Positions 32,307 through 40,482 of a stretch of 64,000 nt of DNA are shown piece after piece. Position 1 is the stretch's first letter. Each line of letters opens with the position of its first letter. Below the pieces are notes generated by a model. The model had not been told where the DNA came from, made no database searches, and saw nothing but the letters and a program-made list of their open reading frames with translations. This DNA is from Gaiella sp038230035 (GTDB taxonomy: Bacteria; Actinomycetota; Thermoleophilia; Gaiellales; Gaiellaceae), in the NCBI GenBank assembly GCA_038230035.1, contig JBBRNX010000001.1:372001-436000 (forward strand), read 5' to 3'. A program made the translations under genes and the position numbers.

Positions 32307-32924
32307 ATGACGCTCGCCGACGCCGTCTCGCTGCGGTCGCGCCGACGCAAGCTGCGCCTCTTCCTGGAGGAGATGAAGCCGACGGCTGAGTCGACCGTTC
32401 TTGATGTTGGGGCAGACGAGGTCGGCTTCGGTGGCGCCGGCGGCCAGGAAGGCTGCGCGACCCACAACTTCTTCGAAGAGCTCTATCCCTGGCGCGAGCG
32501 GATCACCGCCGTCGGGCTCCACGACGGTGCGGGCTTCCGGGAGCGGTACCCGCAGATCGCCTATATGCAGGGTGACGGGTGCGCGCTGCCGTTCGCCGAT
32601 CGCCAGTTCGACCTTTACTTCTCGAACGCGGTGCTCGAGCACGTCGGCGACGCTGATCGGCAGCGGGCGTTCGTCCGGGAAGCGCTGCGCGTCGCCGGGC
32701 GCGTCTTCCTGACGACGCCCAATCGCTGGTTCCCGATCGAGGTACACACGCGCCTGCCACTCGTTCACTGGCTTCCCGAGAGCGCGTCGAATCGAGCGTA
32801 CGACCTTGCTCGTAAGCCCTGGGCGAAGGAGAACCGTCTGCTCGGCTCGTCAGAGCTGCGTGCGCTCTTTCCTGTTCCCGTACGGATCGTGAACCTCGGC
32901 CTGACGCTCGTGGCGATCACGTGA
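32307..32924 (+). CDS. Class I SAM-dependent methyltransferase
   Basis: A 205-aa Methyltransf_11-like enzyme. The SAM-binding strand is VLDVGADEVGF, a variant of the DxGxGxG motif. GDGCALPFADRQFDLYFSNAVLEHV is the classic motif II-III region, and RVFLTTPNRWFPIEVHT closes the fold. This type acts on lipids, sugars or small molecules. It is the first gene of a tightly overlapping operon with an O-antigen-ligase-like protein, which suggests glycan or lipid modification. Confidence 0.82.
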   Translation: MTLADAVSLRSRRRKLRLFLEEMKPTAESTVLDVGADEVGFGGAGGQEGCATHNFFEELYPWRERITAVGLHDGAGFRERYPQIAYMQGDGCALPFADRQFDLYFSNAVLEHVGDADRQRAFVREALRVAGRVFLTTPNRWFPIEVHTRLPLVHWLPESASNRAYDLARKPWAKENRLLGSSELRALFPVPVRIVNLGLTLVAIT

Positions 32925-34240
32925 CAGCGCGTCTTCCGCGCATCGCGCTTGCCGTCTTCGTCGTCGGGCTCGCACTCCACAACCTCGTGCTGGCCGAGCT
33001 GTGGGACGCAGGGCTCAGGGGCCGTGGGCTCGACGTCGTCGCCGCGTGGAAAGAGGTGCTGTTGGCCGCCGCCGTTGCGGTCGCCGCATGGCACGCGCGC
33101 CGGCTGCCGCTTGCGACTGCGGCCGACAGGCTCGCGGTGCTCTACGTCGCGTTCGTCGTCGTGTACGCGATCCTCCCGCAGGGCTGGCTCGACGGCCACG
33201 CGACAACCAAGGGAGTCCTCTACTCGCTACGCCACGATCTCGTTCCCGTCGCTGCCTACGTGCTTGGTCGGCTGGTCGCGCTCCAGGCGAAGGATCGAAC
33301 ACGCCTCGCGTGGCTAGCGGTCGCCGTCGGCGCGGCGCTCTCGGTGTGGGGGCTCGTCGATGTCTATCTCGTGCCACTGCAGTGGTGGCGCGACTCGGGA
33401 GTCCCCGGCTGGTTCAAGGAGCAACTGTCGCTCGACTACGGCAAGGGGCTGTCCGGTCTGCCCGAGAACTGGGTCTACAACACGGGTGACGAGACGAACC
33501 CGATCCGGCGCCTCGTTTCGACCTTCCTCAGCCCGCTGGCTACCGCGTACCTCCTTTTCGTCGTGCTGCTCTTCCTCGCAGCGCGCGAGCGACTCACGCG
33601 GTGGGCTGTGCTCGCAGCCCTCGTCTGCTTCGCCGGTCTCCTGTGGACGCACACGCGCGCTGCGACGCTCGCTCTCGCTGCCGGGCTCGTGCTGCTCGCC
33701 GCCGCACAGCGCCGCTGGCGGCCGGTCGCACTGGCGGCGGTCGTCGCAGGCGTGTCAGTAGGCTTCTTCGCGGTCTACTCGTCGATCGGCCCGTCGACGA
33801 GCTACACAGCGTCGGAACTCGTCGTCCTGCGTGCAAACGCACACCAGCCGCACTCTGCTGGCGGCGATCCGTTCTCGGCGGGTGACACGTCACTCTCGAG
33901 CCACTGGCGCAACCTCCGGGACGGCCTCCGCACGGTGACCCACCAGCCGCTGGGATTCGGGCTCGGGAACGCCGGGACGGAAGCGAAGCGAACCAGTGTC
34001 GAGATCCTCGCGGGCGAGTCCACGTACACGCAGCTAGGGGTGGAGACCGGCCTCGCCGGAATGTTCGTGTTCGCCGCCTGGAGCCTCGCCATCCTGCGCG
34101 GGCTGTGGGGACGGTCCGCATGGCTCTTCTCGGCGTTCGGCGCCGTGCTCCTGCTTGCTTTGCAAACTGACATTCTCGGGGTGCACTGGCTCGCCTACTG
34201 CCTCTGGGCAGCCGCCGGAGCTACTCTGAGCGAAGAATGA
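32921..34240 (+). CDS. O-antigen ligase/polymerase-like membrane protein
   Basis: A 439-aa polytopic protein with about 11 TM segments and a large extracytoplasmic loop (about residues 285-350) containing DTSLSSHWRNLRDGLRTV and GFGLGNAG, as in Wzy/WaaL-family proteins. These enzymes polymerise or transfer lipid-linked glycans. The start is GTG 32921, overlapping the methyltransferase TGA by 4 bp (GTGA), and its end overlaps the next gene by 4 bp. Confidence 0.8.
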   Translation: MTARLPRIALAVFVVGLALHNLVLAELWDAGLRGRGLDVVAAWKEVLLAAAVAVAAWHARRLPLATAADRLAVLYVAFVVVYAILPQGWLDGHATTKGVLYSLRHDLVPVAAYVLGRLVALQAKDRTRLAWLAVAVGAALSVWGLVDVYLVPLQWWRDSGVPGWFKEQLSLDYGKGLSGLPENWVYNTGDETNPIRRLVSTFLSPLATAYLLFVVLLFLAARERLTRWAVLAALVCFAGLLWTHTRAATLALAAGLVLLAAAQRRWRPVALAAVVAGVSVGFFAVYSSIGPSTSYTASELVVLRANAHQPHSAGGDPFSAGDTSLSSHWRNLRDGLRTVTHQPLGFGLGNAGTEAKRTSVEILAGESTYTQLGVETGLAGMFVFAAWSLAILRGLWGRSAWLFSAFGAVLLLALQTDILGVHWLAYCLWAAAGATLSEE

Positions 34241-34740
34241 TCGATCCTCGCGTCGACATCGGGCATGTGCATCTCAAGGTCGCCGACCTCGACCGTGCGC
34301 TCGCCTTCTGGGTGGACACGCTCGGCTTCGAGCTCCAGGCCCGCATGGGATCGCAGGCGGCATTCATCTCCGCGGGGGGCTACCACCATCACATCGGGCT
34401 GAATACCTGGGAGAGCGCCGGAGGATCGGCGCCGCCTCGCGGCACGACCGGCCTGTACCACGTCGCCGTCCGCTATCCGGATCGCGCGACTCTGGCGGAT
34501 GCGTTGCGCCGTGTCCTCGCGTCCGGTATCTCCATCGAGGGTGCAACCGACCACGGCGTGAGCGAGGCGATCTACCTCCACGACCCGGACGGGAACGGTG
34601 TCGAGCTCTATCGCGACCGCCCCCAGGAAGACTGGCCGAAAGATGGAGATGGCGCACTGGCGATGCGGAACGCCCCATTCGATCTGCAGCGACTGCTCGA
34701 CGAACATCGGCCGGAAGGTGGAGATGCGGCGCCTGAGTGA
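34237..34740 (+). CDS. VOC-family (glyoxalase/dioxygenase-like) metalloprotein
   Basis: A 167-aa vicinal-oxygen-chelate protein. Two beta-alpha-beta modules are visible: DIGHVHLKVADLDRALAFW with the first metal His, then GLYHVAVRYPDRATLADAL with a second His. The metal-ligand Glu is in DPDGNGVELYRDRP. The substrate is unknown. The pattern resembles CatE-type ring-cleaving relatives. The ATG overlaps the upstream stop (ATGA). Confidence 0.83.
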   Translation: MIDPRVDIGHVHLKVADLDRALAFWVDTLGFELQARMGSQAAFISAGGYHHHIGLNTWESAGGSAPPRGTTGLYHVAVRYPDRATLADALRRVLASGISIEGATDHGVSEAIYLHDPDGNGVELYRDRPQEDWPKDGDGALAMRNAPFDLQRLLDEHRPEGGDAAPE

Positions 34741-35407
34741 CAGACGGGTCGCGACGATGTTCGCGCTCGTCCTCGCCTCCGGGTTCTGCCTCGCGCTTGT
34801 CTGGGTGCGCGCCTGGCGTATCGGATCGAACGACTACGGGTTCCTGATCTGGAATCTGGAGCTTGCGTGGATCCCGTTTGTCGTTGCAGTCGTCTTCTAC
34901 GACTGCTGGCGCCGCGGCCGGCCGCGGTGGCTGCTCGCCGCGCTCGGCGGGATCTGGCTGCTGTTCCTGCCGAACGCGCCCTACATGGTTACCGACCTCG
35001 TGCACCTCGGGCGGATCCCGGGTGCGCCGCTCTGGTACGACGGCGCGATGATCTCGGCGTTCGCCGGCACCGGCCTCCTGCTCGGCCTCGGCTCGGTCTT
35101 TCTCGTCCACAGCGTTGCGTTGCGGACGCTCGGCCCGCGGCGCGGCTGGGCGGTGCTGCTGCCGGTGCTCGCCCTCTGCAGCGCGGGCGTCGTTCTCGGC
35201 CGCTTCGCCCGGCTGAACAGCTGGGACGCCCTCGTTCGTCCGGGGCGGCTCGTCCAGTTCGTCATCGCGCACGCCACGGACTCCCTCGCGAGCCGACGAG
35301 CAGTCGCGGCCACAGTCGGCTACGCGGTCTTCCTCGTGCTGGCGTACGTCGTGCTCTATGCGGTATCCAGCCTACGGCCTGATCTCGAGCGCGACCGGAG
35401 GCGTTGA
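34724..35407 (+). CDS. DUF1361 membrane protein
   Basis: A 227-aa membrane protein of the DUF1361 family, identified by FLIWNLELAWIPF, WLLFLPNAPYMVTDLVHL and LGRFARLNSWD. Six or seven TM segments are visible. Its function is unknown. Start ATG 34724 overlaps the VOC gene by 17 bp with GGAAGGTGGAG upstream. Confidence 0.85.
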   Translation: MRRLSDRRVATMFALVLASGFCLALVWVRAWRIGSNDYGFLIWNLELAWIPFVVAVVFYDCWRRGRPRWLLAALGGIWLLFLPNAPYMVTDLVHLGRIPGAPLWYDGAMISAFAGTGLLLGLGSVFLVHSVALRTLGPRRGWAVLLPVLALCSAGVVLGRFARLNSWDALVRPGRLVQFVIAHATDSLASRRAVAATVGYAVFLVLAYVVLYAVSSLRPDLERDRRR

Positions 35408-35640
35408 TGGGCAAGGGCTATGCGGAAGGACCGGCGGCGGAAGAGGCGGAGCGCAGGCTCGAGGAGCTCGCGGCGGGCGTGCCGCCACCGGCGCCTCCTG
35501 ATCGGGCGGCGGTCTACGGCTCGACCGCCGACGAGCCCGAGCGGCACTTCCTCGGCTGGCTCGACGACGTCGATCCTGACCGCCTCTTTGCCTCGGGCGA
35601 GGCGTGGGGGATCGCTGTCGTACGTCGACGTGCCTCGTAG
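35407..35640 (+). CDS. Small acidic hypothetical protein
   Basis: A 77-aa protein of unknown function at the end of the glycan-type operon. ATG 35407 overlaps the DUF1361 stop by 1 bp (TGATG). It is acidic and helical in the first half (AEEAERRLEELAAG) and then Pro-rich. No domain is recognised. Confidence 0.6.
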   Translation: MGKGYAEGPAAEEAERRLEELAAGVPPPAPPDRAAVYGSTADEPERHFLGWLDDVDPDRLFASGEAWGIAVVRRRAS

Positions 35641-35737
35641 AGGCTTTACGCGCGACTTACTTGGGCTCCGAATCTCGCTTACACGCTCCGGCGATCCTCA
35701 GACGGACCATTCGCCATCCAGAAGGAGCACTTCGCAC

Positions 35738-36172
35738 ATGAGCAAACGAGTTCTCATCCTCGCCGCCGTGGTTGCCGCGCTGGCTGTGCCCGCAATCTCG
35801 TTCGCGGACGACGGCGGCAGCGGCTCGCCGTCCGCGGTTCACGACGGGAGCAAGCTGTCGGCGCGCCTCGACAAGGCATCGGCACGTCTCGATGCGCGCT
35901 TCCAGAAGTTCTCGTCTCGCTGCCTCGTCGCGAACGCGCCGAAGCAGTGCGAGCGGGTCGCGAATCGCGCCGTCCGCCGCATGGACAGGGCTAAGTTCTT
36001 CCTCACGAAGGTCGAGTCGAAGATCAAGACCAAGTGCGCCGAGGCGAGCCCGCCTGCACTGTGCGCGAAGGCAGGCGAGATTACCGGCAAGATCGATGCG
36101 CTCCTCTCGAAGCTCTCGTCCGACGAGGCTGCGATCAAGACGGCGTTCCCGAGCGCCGGCTCCGGCTCGTAG
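35738..36172 (+). CDS. Small secreted helical protein
   Basis: A 144-aa exported protein. A signal peptide (RVLILAAVVAALAVPAISFA, cleavage before DDGG) is followed by an all-helical domain with four Cys (SSRCLVANAPKQCERV and IKTKCAEASPPALCAKAG). These probably form two disulfides linking helices. The helices are rich in Lys/Arg at regular spacing. A GAAGGAG ribosome-binding site precedes the ATG, and a terminator follows. No family is recognised. Confidence 0.75.
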   Translation: MSKRVLILAAVVAALAVPAISFADDGGSGSPSAVHDGSKLSARLDKASARLDARFQKFSSRCLVANAPKQCERVANRAVRRMDRAKFFLTKVESKIKTKCAEASPPALCAKAGEITGKIDALLSKLSSDEAAIKTAFPSAGSGS

Positions 36173-36193
36173 CCGCCTGACCGCCCGATGCTC

Positions 36194-36232
36194 GACTGTC
36201 CCTCGTCTGTCACATCTCGGCGAGGGACAGTC
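36194..36232 (+). terminator. Hairpin terminator
   Basis: A 12-bp stem GACTGTCCCTCG with its complement closes a 15-nt loop, 21 bp past the stop of the secreted helical protein. Downstream, CGGTACCC is repeated at 36250 and 36269. The second copy supplies a -10-like TACCCT 13 nt before korA. Confidence 0.7.
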
Positions 36233-36290
36233 ACCACCCGGTAGCCAGCCGGTACCCGTAGCTTCTCTCGGTACCCTCTGGCAGAGAGCA

Positions 36291-38147
36291 ATGGGAACAA
36301 GAACGAAGCCTGTCGAGCAGCTCGATCACGTCATTGTCCGATTTGCCGGCGACTCCGGCGACGGGATGCAGCTCACCGGCGACCGCTTCACCAGCGAGAC
36401 CGCTCTCCTCGGGAACGACCTTGCGACGTTCCCTGACTTCCCCGCCGAGATTCGCGCGCCTGCCGGCTCGCTCCCGGGTGTTTCAGGCTTCCAGGTGCAC
36501 TTCGCGGACCACGACATTCTCACGCCGGGAGATCGGCCGGGCGTGCTCGTCGCGATGAACCCGGCCGCGCTGAAGGCGAACCTCGAGGACGTCCCGCCCG
36601 GTGGCACGCTGATCGTCAACACCGACGCGTTCAACGATCGGAACCTCCAGAAGGCCGGCTATGCGGCCAACCCGCTCGAGGACGGCTCGCTCGCGAACTA
36701 CCACCTGCACGAGGTCGCGCTCACCGCGATGACGATCGAAGCGCTGAAGGGGATCGAGGGCGTCACCTCGCGTGAGGCCGAGCGGTCGAAGAACTTCTTT
36801 GCGCTCGGCCTGATGTCGTGGCTCTACCACCGCCCGGTAGAGGGGACGCTCGAGTTCATCGGGACGAAGTTCGGCAAGCGCCCGGAGATCGCCGAGGCGA
36901 ATACCCGCGCGTTCCGGGCCGGCTACAACTACGGCGAGACGTCGGAGGACTTTGCCGTCTCCTACGAGATCGCCCCCGCGAAGCTTGCGCCCGGGACCTA
37001 CCGCCAGATCACGGGCAACAACGCGCTCTCGTACGGCCTGATCGCCGCGTCGAAGCTCTCCGGCCTGCCGCTCTTCCTGGGCGCCTACCCGATCACGCCG
37101 GCGTCCTCGATCCTCGAGGAGCTCGCGCGGTTCAAGAACTTCGGCGTGATCACGTTCCAGGCCGAGGATGAGATCGCCGCTGCTGGTGCCGCTCTGGGGG
37201 CGGCCTTCGGGGGCGCGCTCGGGGTGACCACCTCAGCCGGGCCTGGCGTCGTTCTCAAGGCGGAGACGATCGGACTCGGCGTCGCCCTCGAGCTGCCGCT
37301 GCTGATGCTGAACATCCAGCGCGCGGGCCCGTCCACCGGGATGCCGACGAAGCCGGAGCAGGCTGACCTGTTGATGGTGCTCTTCGGGCGCAACTCGGAG
37401 AGCCCGGTGCCGGTGATCGCTGCGTCGACACCTTCGCAGTGCTTCCACGCTGCCATCGAGGCTGCGCGCATTGCGCTCAAGTACCGCACCCCTGTGTACC
37501 TCCTCTCGGATGCGTACCTCGCGAACGGCTCCGAGCCCTGGCTGATCCCGGACGTCTCGACCTTGCCGGACATCTCCACGGAGTTCGCGACGAAACCGAA
37601 CGCCGGCGACGAGTTCCACCCGTACCTGCGCGATCCGGAGACGCTCGCGCGACCATGGGCAGTACCGGGAACCCGAGGTCTCGAGCACCGCATCGGCGGG
37701 CTGGAGAAAGCCGACGGCACGGGCAGCATCTCGTATGACCCTGACAACCACGACCTGATGGTGCGGCTGCGCGCCCGCAAGATCGCCGGGATCGCGGCCG
37801 ACATCCCGCTGCTCGACGTCGACGATCCGAGCGGCGAAGCGGCGACGCTTGTGCTGGGCTGGGGCTCGACCTACGGGCCTATCGGTGCGGCGGTGCGACG
37901 CGTGCGCTCGGCCGGCCACAAGGTCGCGAGAGCGCATCTGCACTACCTCAATCCGTTCCCGCGCAACACGGGCGAGGTCGTGCGCCGCTACGAGAAGGTG
38001 TTGATCCCGGAGATGAACCTGGGCCAGCTCGCGCTTCTGATCCGTGCCGAGTTCCTCGTCGACGCGATCGGCTACAACGAGGTTCGTGGTCGTCCCTTCC
38101 AGTCGAGCGAGCTAGCGGAAGCGATCACGGCGCTGGTGGAATCATGA
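36291..38147 (+). CDS. korA: 2-oxoacid:ferredoxin oxidoreductase, alpha (gamma-alpha fused) subunit
   Basis: A 618-aa subunit. The N-terminal ~190 residues are the gamma domain (IVRFAGDSGDGMQLTGDRF). The alpha domain follows from about residue 230 with GNNALSYGLIAASKLSGLP and the pyrimidine-binding region GAYPITPASSILEELARFKNFGV...QAEDEIAAAG. This matches KorA of M. tuberculosis, which with KorB oxidises 2-oxoglutarate to succinyl-CoA while reducing ferredoxin. korB follows after a 94-bp gap. Confidence 0.93.
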   Translation: MGTRTKPVEQLDHVIVRFAGDSGDGMQLTGDRFTSETALLGNDLATFPDFPAEIRAPAGSLPGVSGFQVHFADHDILTPGDRPGVLVAMNPAALKANLEDVPPGGTLIVNTDAFNDRNLQKAGYAANPLEDGSLANYHLHEVALTAMTIEALKGIEGVTSREAERSKNFFALGLMSWLYHRPVEGTLEFIGTKFGKRPEIAEANTRAFRAGYNYGETSEDFAVSYEIAPAKLAPGTYRQITGNNALSYGLIAASKLSGLPLFLGAYPITPASSILEELARFKNFGVITFQAEDEIAAAGAALGAAFGGALGVTTSAGPGVVLKAETIGLGVALELPLLMLNIQRAGPSTGMPTKPEQADLLMVLFGRNSESPVPVIAASTPSQCFHAAIEAARIALKYRTPVYLLSDAYLANGSEPWLIPDVSTLPDISTEFATKPNAGDEFHPYLRDPETLARPWAVPGTRGLEHRIGGLEKADGTGSISYDPDNHDLMVRLRARKIAGIAADIPLLDVDDPSGEAATLVLGWGSTYGPIGAAVRRVRSAGHKVARAHLHYLNPFPRNTGEVVRRYEKVLIPEMNLGQLALLIRAEFLVDAIGYNEVRGRPFQSSELAEAITALVES

Positions 38148-38254
38148 GCGGCGTAGGAGCCGGAACCGGAGTCAGCGGCGTAGGCTTGACGGAGCCGCTT
38201 GGTAGCGGAGGTGCCGGCTTGGCCGGCGCCGGAGTGGGGAAATGGTCCAGCTGA
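38144..38254 (+). other. Gly-rich 36-codon ORF filling the korA-korB junction
   Basis: ATG 38144 overlaps the korA stop (ATGA), and the frame runs 36 codons to a TGA inside the first codons of korB. The product (MSGVGAGTGVSGVGL...) is low-complexity Gly/Val/Ser. The DNA holds related GGCGTAGG and GCCGGAG repeats. It may serve only to keep ribosomes moving into korB, or be non-coding spacer. Confidence 0.3.
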
Positions 38255-39222
38255 CCGCGAAGGATTTCAAGTCCGACCAGGAGGTTCGCTGGTGCCCGGG
38301 CTGCGGCGACTACGCGATCCTGAACGCGGTGCAGGGCTTCCTGCCGGAGCTCGGGATCGCGAAGGAGAACATCGTCTTCGTCTCCGGCATCGGGTGTGCG
38401 GCGCGCTTCCCCTACTACATGCAGACGTACGGCATGCACTCGATCCACGGGCGGGCGCCTGCGATCGCGACAGGTCTCGCCACGTCTCGCCGGGACCTCT
38501 CCGTCTGGGTCGTGACAGGCGATGGCGATGCGCTCTCGATTGGCGGCAATCACCTGATCCACGCACTGAGGCGCAACGTCAACCTGAAGATCCTGCTGTT
38601 CAACAACCGGATCTACGGTCTGACGAAAGGCCAGTATTCTCCGACTTCGGAGCGTGGGAAAGTGACGAAATCGACGCCGTTCGGCTCGATCGACCAGCCG
38701 TTCAACCCACTGTCGATCGCGATCGGCGCGGAGGCGACGTTCGTCGGGCGCGCGATCGACACCGACAAGAAGGAGCTGGTCGAAGTCCTGCGCGCCGCCG
38801 CCGAGCACAAGGGCGCCGCGATCGTCGAGATCCTCCAGAACTGCAACATCTACAACGACGGCGCCTTCGACTCGGTGCGTGAGCAGAAGGAGAACCGGCT
38901 CTACCTTCGCGCGGGAGAACCGGTCGTCTGGGGTGACAAGGGCGTGCGCATCGGTGCAGACGGCTCGGCGGAGATCGTGGCGGCCGACGCCGAAGGCCTG
39001 CTCGTGCACGACCCGGGGCATCCCGAGCCGAGCGTCGCGTTCGCACTTTCGCGTCTCACGTGGGACACGGTTGGTGCCGTGCCGATGGGCGTCTTCCGCG
39101 ACGTCGAGCGGCCGGTATACGACGAGGGAGTCGCCGAGCAGATCCGAAGCGCCAAGGAGAAGCAGGGCGACGGCGAGCTCGTGGCCCTCCTCCACGCCGG
39201 CGACACCTGGACGATCTCGTAG
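38242..39222 (+). CDS. korB: 2-oxoacid:ferredoxin oxidoreductase, beta subunit
   Basis: A 326-aa thiamine-diphosphate subunit. RWCPGCGDYAIL and SGIGCAARFPYY supply conserved cysteines for the 4Fe-4S cluster. The TPP motif is VVTGDGDALSIGGNHLIHALRRNVNLKILLFNN. The YSPTSERGKVTKSTPFGSID segment is typical of KorB. It completes the KorAB enzyme. Ferredoxin genes are not in the window. Confidence 0.94.
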   Translation: MVQLTAKDFKSDQEVRWCPGCGDYAILNAVQGFLPELGIAKENIVFVSGIGCAARFPYYMQTYGMHSIHGRAPAIATGLATSRRDLSVWVVTGDGDALSIGGNHLIHALRRNVNLKILLFNNRIYGLTKGQYSPTSERGKVTKSTPFGSIDQPFNPLSIAIGAEATFVGRAIDTDKKELVEVLRAAAEHKGAAIVEILQNCNIYNDGAFDSVREQKENRLYLRAGEPVVWGDKGVRIGADGSAEIVAADAEGLLVHDPGHPEPSVAFALSRLTWDTVGAVPMGVFRDVERPVYDEGVAEQIRSAKEKQGDGELVALLHAGDTWTIS

Positions 39223-39245
39223 CGACGCTGCATGATGGTCCGGCA

Positions 39246-40103
39246 TTGATTCCGGAGCAGCCCTGGCGGATCGTTCTGCTCTCGATGATCCTGCCTGCAA
39301 CAGCAGGGCTCGATGCGATCGCGCGCTCGCTCGGGCACGACACCGTTGCCCTCCTCACGCCACGTCTGCCGGATGGTGCACCCGACGACATGGTCGTCCG
39401 CCACCACGAGCTTCTCGACGGTGCGCCGTCGCATCTCGACATCTGCCTCGTCCCCGAGAAAGCGCGGCTCGTCCCCCTGCTCGAGGCGTACGAGCCCGAT
39501 CTCTGTCTCTGTCTCGGCTATCGCTGGCTTCTGCCGCCGGAGGTTCTTGCGATCCCGCGGCTCGGCGTCTTGAACGGCCATCCGAGCGTGCTGCCGAGCT
39601 GGCGCGGGCCGTTTCCGACAGCTTGGGCGGTACGCGAGGGTGACACCGAGCTCGGGCTGACGTTCCATCTGATGGACGGCGCGTTCGACACCGGGCCGGT
39701 GCTCGCGCAGGGCACACGGCCGATGCCGACCGAGGACTACGAATGGCCGATTTTCCAGCCGCTGTTCGCCGAGCTGTCGCAGGAGCTTCTACCGAAGGCG
39801 CTCGAACGGATCGCCCAGGGCGACCCTGGCGATCCACAACCGCCAGGCGCCTACCGCTATGCGGGGCGCTTTCCGGCGTCGTTCTCCGAGCTCGATCTCT
39901 CGCAACCCGCGGCCGTCGTTCACCGGCACGTCGCGTCGTGGCGCTTCTCCTTCATGCAGGAGGGCGAGCGCGGCCCGCTGACGACGCTCGACGAGGAGCG
40001 TGTCCGGATCCTGCGCACGACGCTCGGCGACCCGGCCGACGGCAGCCCCACACTCGCGTGTGCGGACGGCCCGCTGTGGGTGCTTGAGTCTGAGCCCGCC
40101 TAG
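39246..40103 (+). CDS. Formyltransferase-family protein (Fmt-like)
   Basis: A 285-aa protein. The formyltransferase core contains the conserved LGVLNGHPSVLPSWRGPFPTAWAV (the Asn/His pair of Fmt/PurN enzymes) and LTFHLMDGAFDTGPVLAQ with the catalytic Asp. The C-terminal ~85 residues resemble the Fmt C-domain loosely. It could formylate a sugar, amine or tRNA. True Fmt usually has SLLPRWRG and is longer. The start is a TTG at 39246, because earlier frames overlap korB without a start. A CATGAT hexamer lies 9 nt upstream. Confidence 0.75.
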   Translation: MIPEQPWRIVLLSMILPATAGLDAIARSLGHDTVALLTPRLPDGAPDDMVVRHHELLDGAPSHLDICLVPEKARLVPLLEAYEPDLCLCLGYRWLLPPEVLAIPRLGVLNGHPSVLPSWRGPFPTAWAVREGDTELGLTFHLMDGAFDTGPVLAQGTRPMPTEDYEWPIFQPLFAELSQELLPKALERIAQGDPGDPQPPGAYRYAGRFPASFSELDLSQPAAVVHRHVASWRFSFMQEGERGPLTTLDEERVRILRTTLGDPADGSPTLACADGPLWVLESEPA

Positions 40104-40357
40104 CGCAGCCGGACGACGTCAACCGAGATGATCGCGTCGGGGCGGATCAGGCGGTTGCCGACGAGCGGCCATTCGCCGGTTCGCTCGTAGTCGGCGATCA
40201 CGCTCTTCGCGAACGTCACCGCGCTCTCGCGGTTCGGCGCCGACCCGAGGTGGATCGTCTCTCCATCCACGAGCCGGATCACCACGACGCGCGCTTGCGA
40301 CGCCATCGCCAGGTCACGCTGAGGTAGCGGCGTCTCCGGAATCTCGAGCAGCGTCAC
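40100..40357 (-). CDS. Small 85-aa hypothetical protein
   Basis: An 85-aa soluble protein of unknown function, with the pattern ARVVVIRLVDGETIHLGSA...SVIADYERTGEWPLVGNRLIRPDAIISVDV, apparently a small beta-barrel/SH3-like fold. The start is GTG 40357, chosen because GGAGGA lies just upstream. ATG 40306 would give 68 aa. The stop overlaps the convergent formyltransferase gene by 4 bp. The 125 bp between its start and the next gene contain only a GCATAC direct repeat. Confidence 0.65.
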   Translation of the reverse strand: MTLLEIPETPLPQRDLAMASQARVVVIRLVDGETIHLGSAPNRESAVTFAKSVIADYERTGEWPLVGNRLIRPDAIISVDVVRLR

Positions 40358-40482
40358 GGCGTCCTCCGTCCGTCGAATGCCGACTGGAGCTGCCGCGGGC
40401 TCCTTCGAATTCGTATGCGAGACCCGAGTATGCGCCTCGCCGGGAGTGCGCGCGTCCCTCGATCGAGCGATTCGCGTCGGAG

